The position numbers and the translations under genes were made by a program. This document shows positions 25,202 through 37,315 of a stretch of DNA of 64,000 bases, one piece after another. Each line of letters opens with the position of its first letter. The stretch's first letter is position 1. The DNA comes from Pseudomonas sp. Teo4 (GTDB lineage: Bacteria > Pseudomonadota > Gammaproteobacteria > Pseudomonadales > Pseudomonadaceae). The DNA lies in assembly GCF_034387475.1 (NCBI RefSeq), contig NZ_JAXCIL010000001.1, forward strand, positions 1,116,001 through 1,180,000, written 5' to 3'. The notes under the pieces were generated by a model. It was not told the DNA's origin. It made no database searches and saw only the letters and a list, made by a program, of their open reading frames with translations.

Positions 25202-25873
25202 ATGAGTGATTCCGTAGTCAGCCTCGGCCAGCCTGAGATCGAAGGGGTGCGCAAAACGCGCAAGAACAACCCCGAGAAAACGCGCGAGGACATCCTCCAG
25301 GCCGCGATCAACGAATTCGTCCAGCAAGGGCTGGCTGGCGCACGGGTCGATGCCATCGCCGAGCGTACGGCCACCTCCAAACGCATGATCTACTACTACT
25401 TCGGCAGCAAGGAGCAGCTGTACGTCGAGTGTCTGATCAAGCTCTACGGTGACATCCGCAAGACCGAACAAAGCCTGGACCTGGAATCGCTGCCGGTGGA
25501 GCAGGCGATCCAGCGCCTGGCCGAGTTCACTTTCGACCACCACGACCGCAACGTCGATTTCGTGCGCATGGTCTGCACCGAGAACATCCACTACGGCGAG
25601 TATGTCAAGAAGACCCCGGTCATCCGCGAGATGAGCAGCCTGGTGCTGCAGGCGCTTAGCCGGACCTTGCAGCGTGGCGTGGAAGAGGGCGTGTTCCGCC
25701 CCGGCATCGAAGTCATCGACCTGCACATGCTGATGAGCTCGTTCTGCTTCTACCGCGTGTCGAACCGCCATACCTTCGGCGACATCTTCCAGATCGACTT
25801 CTCCGACGACAGCGTCAAGCAGCGCCACAAGGCGATGATCTGCGACGTAGTGATGCGCTACATCCGCGCCTGA
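25202..25873 (+). CDS. TetR-family regulator, likely of quiC1/MFS
   Basis: A 223-residue TetR protein. The N-terminal HTH spans about residues 25-70 (TREDILQAAINEFVQQGLAGARVDAIAERTATSKRMIYYYFGSKEQLYVE), and a TetR_C-type ligand domain follows. The ATG at 25202 is used; the GTG two codons upstream is possible. It follows quiC1 in the same direction across the long palindrome, and its conserved place beside quiC1 suggests control of dehydroshikimate/quinate genes. Ligand unknown. Confidence 0.87.
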   Translation: MSDSVVSLGQPEIEGVRKTRKNNPEKTREDILQAAINEFVQQGLAGARVDAIAERTATSKRMIYYYFGSKEQLYVECLIKLYGDIRKTEQSLDLESLPVEQAIQRLAEFTFDHHDRNVDFVRMVCTENIHYGEYVKKTPVIREMSSLVLQALSRTLQRGVEEGVFRPGIEVIDLHMLMSSFCFYRVSNRHTFGDIFQIDFSDDSVKQRHKAMICDVVMRYIRA

Positions 25874-25880
25874 TCGCCGG

Positions 25881-26888
25881 TCATTCCCCCAGCCGTTGCT
25901 CGCGCGACGGCGGGTAGCCGAAGTAGGCGGCATAGCACTTGCTGAAGTGCGACACCGAGACGAAACCGCAGGCCACCGCCACCTCCATCACCGACAGGTC
26001 GGAGTATTGCAGCAGGCGGCGGCTCTTGGTGATGCGCAGCTCCATGTAATAGCGCCGGGGCGAGGTGCCCAACTGTGCCTGGAACAGCCGGTCGATCTGC
26101 CGCCGCGAGCGCCCGCTGTAGGTGGCCAACTGATCGAGGCTGAGGGTTTCTTCCAGGTTGTTTTCCATCAGCTCGACGATAGTGCGCAGGTGCAGGCTCA
26201 TGGACTTCTTCGCCCCCGGCCCGACCTGGCGGTAGCGGGCCCCCGAGAACGACAGAATTTCCTCGACGCCTTCGGCCAGGGCGTCCCCATACAGCCTGCG
26301 CACCAGGCCGAGCATCAGTTCCATTGCGCCATTGGGGCTGGCGGCGCTGAGACGGTCGCGGTCGAGGGTGAAGCTGGCGGGGGTGATGCGCGTTTGCGGG
26401 CTGCGCTCGGACAGGCTGGCGCGTTGCTCGGGGTGAATGCTGCAGCCATAGTCGTCGAGCACCCCGGCACGGCCGAGGAACCAGGCGCCGTTCCACAGGC
26501 CGCCCAAGGCCATGCCATGGGCGGCGCAGTCGTCCAGCATACGGTCGAGCTCGGGGTACTTCAGGGGGGTGCGCAGGCCGCCGCACACCAGCAGCAGATC
26601 CAGGCCCTTGAGCTCTTCGGCAGCCAGCTTGGTGGCCACCAGTTCCAGGCCCAGGTCGCTCAGTACGCGGTCGCCACTGAGCGACAGCGGGGTGAAACTG
26701 AAGCTGTCCGCGCGCAACAGGTTGGCCGTGACCAGGACATCCATGGCCACGGTGAAGCTGGCCATGGAGAAGTGCTCGAGCAGGACGAAGTCGACCCGGT
26801 AGGGCGCCTGTGCGCTCTCGCCGGCGGATTTGAGCCGCAGCATGTTGCTGGTGCTGGTCTTCTTGCTGAACTGACGTGGCGTGGGCAC
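25881..26888 (-). CDS. GlxA-family AraC-type regulator (DJ-1-like domain plus HTH)
   Basis: A 335-residue protein. Residues ~30-200 form a DJ-1/PfpI-like sensor (FVLLEHFSMASFTVAMDVL; LLLVCGGLRTP; GLWNGAWFLGRAG, where the usual Cys nucleophile is absent), and residues ~225-325 form an AraC double HTH. This architecture matches ArgR/CdhR/GbdR-type regulators of arginine, carnitine or betaine catabolism. I propose a GTG start at 26888 with GGAG six bases upstream; an ATG at 26843 is the alternative. It converges on the TetR gene with 7 bp between them. Target genes are not evident locally. Confidence 0.85.
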   Translation of the reverse strand: MPTPRQFSKKTSTSNMLRLKSAGESAQAPYRVDFVLLEHFSMASFTVAMDVLVTANLLRADSFSFTPLSLSGDRVLSDLGLELVATKLAAEELKGLDLLLVCGGLRTPLKYPELDRMLDDCAAHGMALGGLWNGAWFLGRAGVLDDYGCSIHPEQRASLSERSPQTRITPASFTLDRDRLSAASPNGAMELMLGLVRRLYGDALAEGVEEILSFSGARYRQVGPGAKKSMSLHLRTIVELMENNLEETLSLDQLATYSGRSRRQIDRLFQAQLGTSPRRYYMELRITKSRRLLQYSDLSVMEVAVACGFVSVSHFSKCYAAYFGYPPSREQRLGE

Positions 26889-27027
26889 TCTGAACTCCGC
26901 TTCCTGGCTGGTTCGCAGAGTGTGGCGGCAGCCCGAGCGAAAGACAATCTCCGGGGTGCCGGTGTCGTATTCGAGGTCGCGTTGAGGCAACTGGGCTATG
27001 CTGGCGTACCTGATACGGAGACCCCCG

Positions 27028-27498
27028 ATGAAATACGCTGTCGCATTGCTGCTGAGTCTGTTGCCGTTCATGGCCAACGCGTTGCAAACGGGCGAAACGC
27101 TGGCGCCCTGGACGTTGCTCGATCAGTACGACCAGGTCGGCAGTCTGGAGGCCAGTACCCGCATTCTGCTGGTTGCCCGTGACATGGACGGCGCCAAGCT
27201 GGTCAAAGCGGCGCTCGCCGACCAGCCCAAGGGCTACCTCGAAGCCCGCGGTGCATTGTTCGTTGCCGATATTCAGCGCATGCCGGCCATCATCAGCAAG
27301 CTGTTCGCCGTTCCCGCCATGCGTGACTACAGCTACCGGGTGATGCTGGACCGTGAAGGGCGGGTGGTCAGCCATTATCCGGCTGAAGATGGCAAGGTGT
27401 TGTGGTTGCAGCTGGAGCGGGGCGCGTTGGTGCGCCAGCAGCTGTTCGACGATGCGCAGGCGCTCAAGGCTGCACTGGAGCAGGCGCCACACCGCTGA
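27028..27498 (+). CDS. Exported thioredoxin-fold-like protein
   Basis: A 156-residue protein with a signal peptide (MKYAVALLLSLLPFMANA) and a compact domain resembling thioredoxin/AhpC-fold proteins of the YtfJ kind: WTLLDQYDQVGSLEASTRILLVARDMDGAKLVKAAL. I see no CxxC motif, so a redox role is doubtful. Such genes are sometimes labelled 'FAD/FMN-containing dehydrogenase' in Pseudomonas genomes, which the sequence does not support. The ATG at 27028 with ACGGAG upstream is chosen over the in-frame ATG at 26998. Confidence 0.65.
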   Translation: MKYAVALLLSLLPFMANALQTGETLAPWTLLDQYDQVGSLEASTRILLVARDMDGAKLVKAALADQPKGYLEARGALFVADIQRMPAIISKLFAVPAMRDYSYRVMLDREGRVVSHYPAEDGKVLWLQLERGALVRQQLFDDAQALKAALEQAPHR

Positions 27499-27552
27499 CC
27501 GGAGTCGCTGAGGGCATCAGCTGTCCTTGTGGCGCTGATGCCCTGTAGGGCG

Positions 27553-27876
27553 TTATGGAATGTAGAACTTGATGGCACCGTCCAGCTTGTTGACCATCAG
27601 GCTGCCTTCGAACTCGATGTGCTTGAGCACGTCGGCTTCCTCGAGTTTGCTTTTGATCTGATTGCGAATGTCGTGTTTTGCTTCACGGGCCTTGTCATCG
27701 ATTGAGGTCGACGTCAGCTTCACTTCGCCAAGCAGCGTGGTCTCGATGTCTCCGGTCGTTTTCCAGCCCATGTCGTTTCGCAGGATGCGGCGGGCTTTAT
27801 CCGCCGAAGCCACGTGCTGTTCCCTGGCCGTGTCGAGGGGGCGGACGGTGTAGGTGAGTTGAAATTTGTGACTCAT
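27553..27876 (-). CDS. Hypothetical protein, ~107 residues
   Basis: Starts MSHKFQLTYTVRPLDTAREQHVASADKARRILRNDMGWKTTGDIETTLLG. The start at 27876 is followed by a coherent alternating strand/helix pattern, with GGAAA upstream. The sequence has no signal peptide or TM segment. It looks like a small soluble alpha/beta protein (SHKFQLTYTV ... LMVNKLDGAIKFYI). Family not recognised. It stands alone, convergent with the thioredoxin-like gene. Confidence 0.65.
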   Translation of the reverse strand: MSHKFQLTYTVRPLDTAREQHVASADKARRILRNDMGWKTTGDIETTLLGEVKLTSTSIDDKAREAKHDIRNQIKSKLEEADVLKHIEFEGSLMVNKLDGAIKFYIP

Positions 27877-28045
27877 GGTATTTCCTTTTCTGTGGATACT
27901 GGCCTCCATGCCGGGTTTTGCAATCTAACCGCCAGGTAGCAAAACTGAAACCAACGTGGTGTTCAGTCCATTTCGGTCGACGTAGGAATGCACCCACAGC
28001 ACCCTTCGTTACGCGTTAAACTTTCTGCTTTTTAGAGCCTGCCCC

Positions 28046-28540
28046 ATGCTGCCCATCGAACTGCTGGAAACCACGCCGGACCAGGCCGAACTGCTGCGCA
28101 ATCTGTATCAGTTCTATGCCTATGAGTCTTCTGACTGGGAGCAGGAAGACGTCGAGGTGGACGGGCGCTTCTATATCCACGAAGAGCACCTGCAACGCTA
28201 CTGGCACTCCCCCGGCTGGGGCGCAAGCCTGGTATTGGTGGACGGTTTCATCGCCGGTTTCGTGCTGGTCGAGCGCAGTGAAGTGCCCGGGATCGATGCC
28301 CTGGAACTGGCCGACCTGTTCATTCTGAAAAAATATCGCCGCCAGGGTGTTGCCCGGGCAGTCGCGCAGCAGTTCCTGTGCCGCCCTGGTGACTGGCTAC
28401 TGCGCTGCCATGCTCAAGACCCCCAGGCCGTGGCGTTCTGCAGGGCGCTGGCAGACACCTTGCCGCGTCCGGTGCAACTGATTGACCTGGACGATGATCC
28501 GGATCTGCTCAACTTCTGGGTAACGTCTGCCCGGCACTGA
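28046..28540 (+). CDS. GNAT-family N-acetyltransferase
   Basis: A 164-residue GNAT protein: the central strand VLVDGFIAGFVLVER, then ALELADLFILKKYRRQGVARAVAQQFL with the acetyl-CoA pyrophosphate loop RRQGVA, and a final helix/strand. Substrate unknown; the length and single domain are typical of small-molecule or protein acetyltransferases. It stands alone, with a 158-bp gap before the PAS-GGDEF-EAL gene. Confidence 0.85.
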   Translation: MLPIELLETTPDQAELLRNLYQFYAYESSDWEQEDVEVDGRFYIHEEHLQRYWHSPGWGASLVLVDGFIAGFVLVERSEVPGIDALELADLFILKKYRRQGVARAVAQQFLCRPGDWLLRCHAQDPQAVAFCRALADTLPRPVQLIDLDDDPDLLNFWVTSARH

Positions 28541-28698
28541 CTGCAGCGCCATGTAACGTGCAAGCACGTTGCAGCAAAATTTTGTGACCTACTTCACAAA
28601 AATCATGCAATTGGCATAATGCCATCACCCCTTCACAAGACGTGGCCGTTCTCGAAGCCGGCTGCCTATCGTGCCCCTCGCAGGTTCAGGTAAATCTC

Positions 28699-30786
28699 AT
28701 GTCGCTAGTCGCAAGTTCCGACATTATGTACCGGCTGTTGATCCAGAGCGTGGTGGATTACGCCATCTACCTGCTTACCCCCGATGGGGTCGTCGCCAAC
28801 TGGAACCCCGGAGCCCAGCGGGCCAAGGGCTATATTGCCGACGAGATTGTCGGCCAGCACTACTCGCTGTTCTACAAGGACAGCGAACGTAGTGCCGGTT
28901 TGCCCGAGCAGAACCTCGAACAGGCGCGGCGCACGGGGCGTTTCGAGGAAGTCGGTGTGCGCCTGCGCAAGGACGGCACGGCCTTTCACGCCCATGTGGT
29001 GATCGATGCGGTGTACGACGATAACGGCCAACTGGTGGGCTTTGCCAAGGTGACCCGCGACATCACCGAGCGTCGTCAGCAGGAGCTGGAACTGCTCAAG
29101 GCCAAAGAGCTGGCCGAACAGTACAGCCAGGAGATGACCAACCTGTCGCAGTTCCTCGACTCGGTCATTTCCAACATTCCCGCCAGCGTCATCGTCCAGG
29201 ATCTGGAAAGCCAGCGTATCCTGCTGGCCAACCAGCAGGCCGAGCGCCTGTTTGGTGGTCGTGATGCGAGCATGATCGGTCAGTTGCCGGGTGAGTGCCT
29301 GACCCCAGTCGCCGCCGAGTACCTGGAACAGCAGCTCAGTCGCGGCGCCCGCAGTGCCAAGGGCTTTGCCGCCGAAACCCGGGTCGACACCGCTTGTGGC
29401 CCGCGCACCCTGCGCAGCCGTTCGCTGCTCTGCCAGAACCGCGAGGGCCAGGCCGACTATGTGCTGTTCGTGGCTGAAGACGCCACCGAGGAACTGGCCG
29501 CCCACGCGCAGATTCACCATATGGCCCACCATGACGCGCTCACCGGGTTGCCAAACCGCACCTTGTTCCACGAGCGCCTCAAGCAGGCGCTGGTGCGTGG
29601 CGACGACAACAGCAAGCTGACCGCCGCCCTGTGTCTGGACCTGGACAACTTCAAGAACATCAATGACTCGCTTGGCCATGCCTTCGGCGACAAATTGCTG
29701 CGGGCCTTGGGCAAGCGCCTGCGTCGTGAACTACGTGAGCACGACACCTTGGCCCGTCTGGGCGGCGATGAATTTGCCGTGGTCCTGACTGGCCTGGAAA
29801 GTCGCGACGGTGCCTGTCACACCGCCCAGCGCCTGATCGATGCGATCAGCCCGCCGTTCCAGATCGAAGGCCACCAGTTCTCAGTGGGGGTCAGCATCGG
29901 CGTGGCAATTGCCCCGGAAGACAGCGACCAAGCCGAACAGCTGCTCGGCTATTCCGACATGGCCTTGTACGAAGCCAAGCGCAACGGGCGCAATCGCTAC
30001 GAGTGCTTCAGCGTTGAAATGGATGTAGCAGCACGCCAGCGCCGCCTGGTCGAGACCGACCTGCGCACGGCGTTGCACCTGGGGCAGTTGCACCTGCACT
30101 ACCAGCCGGTGGTCGACCAGCAGACCAGCAATATCACCGGCTACGAAGCGCTGCTGCGCTGGGAGCACCCGACCCGGGGCATGGTCATGCCCATGGACTT
30201 CATCCCCATCGCCGAGGAAACCGGGTTGATTCACGAGCTCGGCACCCGTGCGCTGAACCTGGCGTGCCAGGAGGCAGCCAGCTGGGAAAGCGAGCAGACA
30301 GTGTCGGTCAACCTGTCGCCGGTGCAGTTCAAGAATGCCAACCTGGTCCAGACCGTGGCCCTGGCGCTGGCCGACTCGGGTTTATCGCCCCAGCGTCTGG
30401 AGCTGGAAATCACCGAGTCGGTGCTTTTGGGCAACAGTGACGAGAACGTGCGTACCCTGCGGGCGCTGAAGGACCTGGGGGTATCGATTTCCCTGGACGA
30501 TTTCGGCACCGGTTATTCGTCGTTGGGCTATCTGCGTTCGTTCCCGTTCGACCGCATCAAGATCGACAAGTCCTTCGTCCATGACATGTGCGAAAGCCGC
30601 GAGGCGATGTCGATCATCCGGGCCATTACCGAGCTGTCCAACAGCCTGATGATCAAGACCACCGCCGAAGGTGTGGAGTCGGAAGAGCAGATGCGCCGCT
30701 TGGCGGCCGAGGGGTGTTCGCACTTCCAGGGTTACCTTTACGGCCGCCCCGCGCCGGCGAGCGAGCGCTTGAAGCAGGTGGGCTGA
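28699..30786 (+). CDS. PAS-PAS-GGDEF-EAL cyclic-di-GMP protein
   Basis: A 695-residue cytoplasmic sensor: a PAS domain at ~10-125 (DYAIYLLTPDGVVANWNPGAQRAKGY), a second PAS at ~150-265, GGDEF at ~275-435 and EAL at ~445-690. The GGDEF signature is intact (LGGDEFA), with an RxxD inhibitory site (REHD) five residues before it. The EAL signature is also intact (YEALLRW), with the NLSPVQF, ITES, DDFGTGYSS, IDKSFV and AEGVE elements expected of an active phosphodiesterase. Both activities are therefore possible, subject to PAS input and product inhibition. No TM segments. I use the ATG at 28699; an in-frame GTG lies at 28642. Confidence 0.9.
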   Translation: MSLVASSDIMYRLLIQSVVDYAIYLLTPDGVVANWNPGAQRAKGYIADEIVGQHYSLFYKDSERSAGLPEQNLEQARRTGRFEEVGVRLRKDGTAFHAHVVIDAVYDDNGQLVGFAKVTRDITERRQQELELLKAKELAEQYSQEMTNLSQFLDSVISNIPASVIVQDLESQRILLANQQAERLFGGRDASMIGQLPGECLTPVAAEYLEQQLSRGARSAKGFAAETRVDTACGPRTLRSRSLLCQNREGQADYVLFVAEDATEELAAHAQIHHMAHHDALTGLPNRTLFHERLKQALVRGDDNSKLTAALCLDLDNFKNINDSLGHAFGDKLLRALGKRLRRELREHDTLARLGGDEFAVVLTGLESRDGACHTAQRLIDAISPPFQIEGHQFSVGVSIGVAIAPEDSDQAEQLLGYSDMALYEAKRNGRNRYECFSVEMDVAARQRRLVETDLRTALHLGQLHLHYQPVVDQQTSNITGYEALLRWEHPTRGMVMPMDFIPIAEETGLIHELGTRALNLACQEAASWESEQTVSVNLSPVQFKNANLVQTVALALADSGLSPQRLELEITESVLLGNSDENVRTLRALKDLGVSISLDDFGTGYSSLGYLRSFPFDRIKIDKSFVHDMCESREAMSIIRAITELSNSLMIKTTAEGVESEEQMRRLAAEGCSHFQGYLYGRPAPASERLKQVG

Positions 30787-30839
30787 AGGTTGGCGCGCCG
30801 CTTACGTTGAGGGGGCAATTGTCTTGTATTGCCGCTACT

Positions 30840-31026
30840 GGCCTCATCGCCGGCAAGCCGGCTCCCACAGGTAGTGCGCTGGTCTCAAGGCCGGCGCGGT
30901 CCATGTGGGAGCAACTGTCTTGAGTTGCCTGTACCGGCCCTATCGCCGGCAAGCCGGCTCCCACAGGTAGTGCGGTGTTCTCAAGGCCGGTGCGGTCCAT
31001 TTGGGAGCCGGCTTGCCGGCGATGAG
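30840..31026. repeat. REP cluster (three copies)
   Basis: Two direct copies (30840-30870 and 30933-30967, core catcgccggcaagccggctcccacag) and one inverted copy (31001-31026) fill the gap between convergent genes. The second REP subtype (ccggcaagccgg) is used here. Confidence 0.9.
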
Positions 31027-31029
31027 GTT

Positions 31030-31854
31030 TCAGCTATTCCACAGCGGAGCGAAATCAGGGCTGACCACCCGCTGATCTTTCGGCAACGATGCGATCAAGG
31101 CACGGTCCTGATCATCCAGGCGCACGTCCAGTGCCGCCAGGTTGGCCAGCTGGTTCTCGCGGCTGCTGGCCTTGGGAATCACCGCCACGCCATCCTGGTC
31201 CAGCAGCCACTTCAGTGCGACCTGGCTCGGCAGCACGCCATGCTTGGCGGCGATATCGCGAATGGCCTGTTGTTCAGCTGCTCGCCCTCGGGCCAGCGGT
31301 GTGTAGGCAGTCAGCAGCAGGTCGTGCTGGCGCGCATAGTCGAGCAGCGGCTGCTGGCCGAGCAGCACGTGGTATTCCACCTGGATCGCCGACAGCGGCG
31401 CCCCCAGTTCCTCGATCACCTGGCGCAGCAGCCCTAGCGGGAAGTTGGCAACGCCGATGCTGCGTGCCTTGCCCTCATCGCGCAGGGCGACCAGGGTGTC
31501 GATGCTGCGGGCCAGGTCCATGCCCTTGGCGGGCCAGTGGATATGAAACAGGTCGACCTGCTCGGTGCCCAGAACACGCAGGCTGTCTTCCAGCGATTGG
31601 CGCATGGCCTTGGGTTCGAGCTTGTCCCACCACACCTTGGTAGTCAGGTGGATGGCCTCACGCGGCACGTCGCTCTCGCGCAGGGCCTGGCCGACGGCGG
31701 CTTCGTTGTCGTAAGCGGTGGCGGTGTCGATGTGGCGATAACCCAACTCCAGGGCCTGACGGACCGCCGTGGTGCATTCGGCGCCGGTCATCGGCCAGGT
31801 GCCCAGGCCGATGCAGGGCAGGTCCAGGCCGTTGCGGGTGGTGAGCCTATGCAT
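31030..31854 (-). CDS. Aldo/keto reductase
   Basis: A 274-residue TIM-barrel aldo/keto reductase. The catalytic tetrad is recognisable: Asp and Tyr in HIDTATAYDNEAAVG, Lys in TTKVWW, His in DLFHIHWPA. The NADPH-binding end is VAVIPKASSRENQLANL. It is similar in length to DkgB (2,5-diketo-gluconate reductase B). The ATG at 31854 has AAGGAG six bases upstream, which rules out the longer frame. Physiological substrate unknown; broad aldehyde or methylglyoxal reduction is typical. Confidence 0.9.
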   Translation of the reverse strand: MHRLTTRNGLDLPCIGLGTWPMTGAECTTAVRQALELGYRHIDTATAYDNEAAVGQALRESDVPREAIHLTTKVWWDKLEPKAMRQSLEDSLRVLGTEQVDLFHIHWPAKGMDLARSIDTLVALRDEGKARSIGVANFPLGLLRQVIEELGAPLSAIQVEYHVLLGQQPLLDYARQHDLLLTAYTPLARGRAAEQQAIRDIAAKHGVLPSQVALKWLLDQDGVAVIPKASSRENQLANLAALDVRLDDQDRALIASLPKDQRVVSPDFAPLWNS

Positions 31855-32083
31855 GAGAACTCCTTGTAGGGGGAAAGGAACGGGCATTGATGGTGCGCGT
31901 CTCACACACCGCGGGCCATGTGCCCAAGGCAAAAAGTGGTCGATCAGCGAACGGAATCCACAACGCTTCGAAAGTGAAGGGCAATTGATCTTCCTTAAGT
32001 TGTCGTATCTCTTCTAGAATTCGTGCTGTCGCACCTGCCTTCACCCTGGCGCAACATTCAGCTGCGCCGCCATCGAGAACGCC

Positions 32084-32962
32084 ATGAGTTCCAGCACACC
32101 GCTGTCCGGAGTCAACCAACCACTACGCGGCATCGCCCTGGTGGTGGTGGCGACGTTTCTGTTTGCCAGCCACGATGCCCTGTCCAAGTTTCTCGGTGGT
32201 ATTTACCCGATCATCATGGTGGTCTGGGCACGTTATGTGGTGCACACCTTGCTGATGGCCGGGATCTTCCTGCCCAAGTCCGGCCTCAACGTGCTGCGCA
32301 CCCGGCGTCCGGTGCTGCAGACGCTGCGCGCGCTGAGCCTGCTCAGCACCAGCCTGCTGTTCACCACTGGCCTGCAATACCTGCCGCTGGCCGAGGCGAC
32401 TGCGGTCAACTTCCTCGCGCCGGTGCTGGTCACGGCGTTGTCGGCGCCGCTGCTCAAGGAGCGGGTAACGACAGGGCAGTGGGTGGCGGTGGTGCTGGGG
32501 TTCATCGGCGTACTGGTGGTGGTGCACCCGGGTGGCGCGATGTTCACCCCCGCGATTCTGTACCCCTTCGGCTCGGCGTTGGGCTTTTGCTTCTACCAGC
32601 TGCTGACGCGCATCCTCGCGGCCCATGACAGCCCGACCACCAGCAATTTCTACGCGGGGTTGTGCAACACCTTGGTGATGACGGCGCTGGTGCCATTCTT
32701 CTGGGAGCTGCCGCGTTGGGATCATGCATTGCTGATGCTGGCGCTGGGCGGCTTCGGCATGAGCGCGCATTTGCTGCTGACCCAGGCGTTCCGCCATGCG
32801 GCCCCGGCGCTGCTGGCACCGTTCAGCTACTGCCAGATCGTGTTCGCCGGGTTGTTGGGGTTGCTGATCTACCGGCAAGTGCCGGACAGTGCCAGCCTGC
32901 TCGGGATTGCCATCATCTGCCTGAGCGGTTTGGGGGCGGCGTGGATGCAGCGCAGGAAGTGA
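32084..32962 (+). CDS. DMT-superfamily (EamA) transporter
   Basis: A 292-residue inner-membrane protein with ten predicted TM helices in two EamA repeats, starting GIALVVVATFLFASHDALSKFL. Family members export amino acids, metabolites or nucleotides. The gene is divergent from the aldo/keto reductase and ends at a REP-like hairpin shared with the convergent lipoprotein gene. Substrate not predictable. Confidence 0.87.
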   Translation: MSSSTPLSGVNQPLRGIALVVVATFLFASHDALSKFLGGIYPIIMVVWARYVVHTLLMAGIFLPKSGLNVLRTRRPVLQTLRALSLLSTSLLFTTGLQYLPLAEATAVNFLAPVLVTALSAPLLKERVTTGQWVAVVLGFIGVLVVVHPGGAMFTPAILYPFGSALGFCFYQLLTRILAAHDSPTTSNFYAGLCNTLVMTALVPFFWELPRWDHALLMLALGGFGMSAHLLLTQAFRHAAPALLAPFSYCQIVFAGLLGLLIYRQVPDSASLLGIAIICLSGLGAAWMQRRK

Positions 32963-32972
32963 ATGCCTGCAG

Positions 32973-33003
32973 GGCCCTATCGCCGGCTTGCCGGCGATGA
33001 GGG
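32973..33003. terminator. REP-type hairpin between convergent genes
   Basis: ccctatcgccgg-cttg-ccggcgatgaggg forms a long near-perfect stem with a 4-nt loop just after the DMT transporter stop and before the lipoprotein stop. A single solo REP; probably bidirectional. Confidence 0.6.
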
Positions 33004-33005
33004 CT

Positions 33006-33605
33006 TCACGCACGGCCACCCAGCAAGGTGCTCAACGACGCGTCGAAATCGCGCAGGGCATCAGCCTGCACCGCCTGTTCATCCTCGGCAACCCGCGCCA
33101 CATCGCCAAGCGCCTTGTGCGCCCGGCCTTCGGCCCGGCCGATATAGGTCAACTGGTCATCGAAGAAACGTGCCACAACCCGGCTTTCGATATCTGCGCT
33201 GGCTAGCCGGCTTTCGCTGTCCAGCAGCACGATGATGTCCGGATGATCGGCCAGCAATGTGTCCAGATCATCGTAGAACGTGACTTCGGCAAACTGCTGA
33301 GCCAGCGATTTGGCCAACCAGTCGTAGGCTTGGCTGCCGCTGTTCAGGGAGGCGACCGGAATACTGCGGTTCTGCGCGGGCGCGGCGTGCTCGTTGCGAT
33401 GGCGTTGCAGGTAGTCGAGCGTCGAGCTGCTATCGCGCCCCAGCAACACCGCGACGTGTTGCCCTGGTGCCAGCGCCACGCTGGAAATGGCGGTGGCGGA
33501 ATAGAAGTGCCCGTAAGGCAGGGCGTCCTGGTTGGCCGCCGGTGCCGCGCAGCCGCCGAGGGCTGCGAACAGGGCAAGCAGGGCTGCGATCATGCCGGTT
33601 TTCAT
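33006..33605 (-). CDS. Lipoprotein of unknown function
   Basis: A 199-residue protein with a lipoprotein signal: MKTGMIAALLALFAALGGC, lipobox LGGC with Cys19. The following A rather than D suggests outer-membrane sorting. The mature part has an alternating fold (HVAVLLGRDSSSTLDYLQRH ... PDIIVLLDSESRLASADI), resembling small ATPase-like or YajG-type lipoproteins, but I cannot name the family. It lies downstream of the MexT-like LysR gene in the same direction, about 100 bp away with a small hairpin at 33651-33665 between them. Confidence 0.75.
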   Translation of the reverse strand: MKTGMIAALLALFAALGGCAAPAANQDALPYGHFYSATAISSVALAPGQHVAVLLGRDSSSTLDYLQRHRNEHAAPAQNRSIPVASLNSGSQAYDWLAKSLAQQFAEVTFYDDLDTLLADHPDIIVLLDSESRLASADIESRVVARFFDDQLTYIGRAEGRAHKALGDVARVAEDEQAVQADALRDFDASLSTLLGGRA

Positions 33606-33706
33606 TGGGGAGGCCTCGTCAATGAGTCAATGCCGCCATCTTCCGCCTGCTCCGCCAAAGGCGGAACTCGATGGTATTCATGGTGGCTATCGACGAGGTC
33701 GATGAA

Positions 33707-34615
33707 TCAGCCTGGGTCGGCCATGAACTGCATAATCCGCTCGCGCAGCCAGCGCTCGGCCGGGTCGTTGTCCTGGGCGCCACTCCAGACCATCGACAGC
33801 TCCGCCTCGGTGACCTCGAATGGCGCGGGGTCGGCACGCAGGCTGCCATCGTCGGCCAGGGCACAGGCGGCGTAGTCCGGCACCGTGGCGATCAGTTCGG
33901 TATTGCGCAACAAGGCGCGCAGGCTGCCGAACTGCGGCACCGCCAATACCACCTTGCGGCAGCGGCCGATGCGGGCCAGGTCCAGGTCGATGTTGCCGCT
34001 CATGTCGCCCGAGAACGACACCATCACATGGGGGCGGGCGCAGTATTCGTCCAGGGTCAGCGGGCCGGGGCGGTCGTCGGCGCGCAGCACCCGCACGCCG
34101 ATGTCGCGCAGCTTGCGGCGCTTGGCCGTGGCCGGCAGGTCGGTGGTGTAGCTCACACCCACGGAAATCTCGCCGCTGGCCAGCAACGCCGGCATCAGCA
34201 GGAAGTTGGCCCGGCGCACCACCACGCTGATCTCGGGGGCTTCTTCGCGCAGGGCCTGAAGCAGGAGGGGGAACAGGCCAAACTCGGCGTCGTCCGACAG
34301 GCCCAGGCGAAACACGTTGCAGCTGTTGGCCGGGTCGAATTCCCGCGCCCGGCTGATCGCGGCGGAAATCACGTCCATGGCCGGACCCAGTTCGGCAAAA
34401 ATCTGCATCGCCCGCGGCGTCGGCTCCATGGCCCGGCCGTTGCGGATCAGCAGCGGGTCGTCGAACAGTTCGCGCAGGCGGGCGAGGGCGGCGCTGACGG
34501 TGGACTGGGTAATGAACAGCTTTTCGCCCACGCGAGTCAGGTTACGTTCGATCATCAGGGCTTCGAACAGCACTAGCAGGTTCATGTCGACGCGGCGTAG
34601 GTCGTTGCGGTTCAT
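33707..34615 (-). CDS. LysR-family regulator, MexT-like
   Basis: A 302-residue LysR protein opening MNRNDLRRVDMNLLVLFEALM, followed by the HTH NLTRVGEKLFITQSTVSAALARLRELFDDPLLIRNGRAMEPTPRA. This start closely recalls MexT and relatives that control efflux pumps and electrophile/oxidative responses. The ATG at 34615 is preferred over the upstream in-frame codon at 34732. It is divergent from katG (365-bp gap); control of katG or of distant genes is possible but unproven. Confidence 0.87.
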   Translation of the reverse strand: MNRNDLRRVDMNLLVLFEALMIERNLTRVGEKLFITQSTVSAALARLRELFDDPLLIRNGRAMEPTPRAMQIFAELGPAMDVISAAISRAREFDPANSCNVFRLGLSDDAEFGLFPLLLQALREEAPEISVVVRRANFLLMPALLASGEISVGVSYTTDLPATAKRRKLRDIGVRVLRADDRPGPLTLDEYCARPHVMVSFSGDMSGNIDLDLARIGRCRKVVLAVPQFGSLRALLRNTELIATVPDYAACALADDGSLRADPAPFEVTEAELSMVWSGAQDNDPAERWLRERIMQFMADPG

Positions 34616-37230
<2,615 letters not shown>

Positions 37231-37284
37231 GTTTGGAACATAGGACCATAACCCTTAAATCAGCACTATGAAGTGCCTTGGATC

Positions 37285-37315
37285 GCCCTCCGGTTCGCAA
37301 CTTCGACCGGAGGGC
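37285..37315 (+). terminator. Candidate katG terminator
   Basis: GCCCTCCGGT (37285-37294) pairs perfectly with ACCGGAGGGC (37306-37315) across an 11-nt loop, 55 bp after the katG stop. No T tract follows. The rest of 37231-37579 is comparatively AT-rich and has no convincing gene; it should hold the promoter of the next gene. Confidence 0.6.
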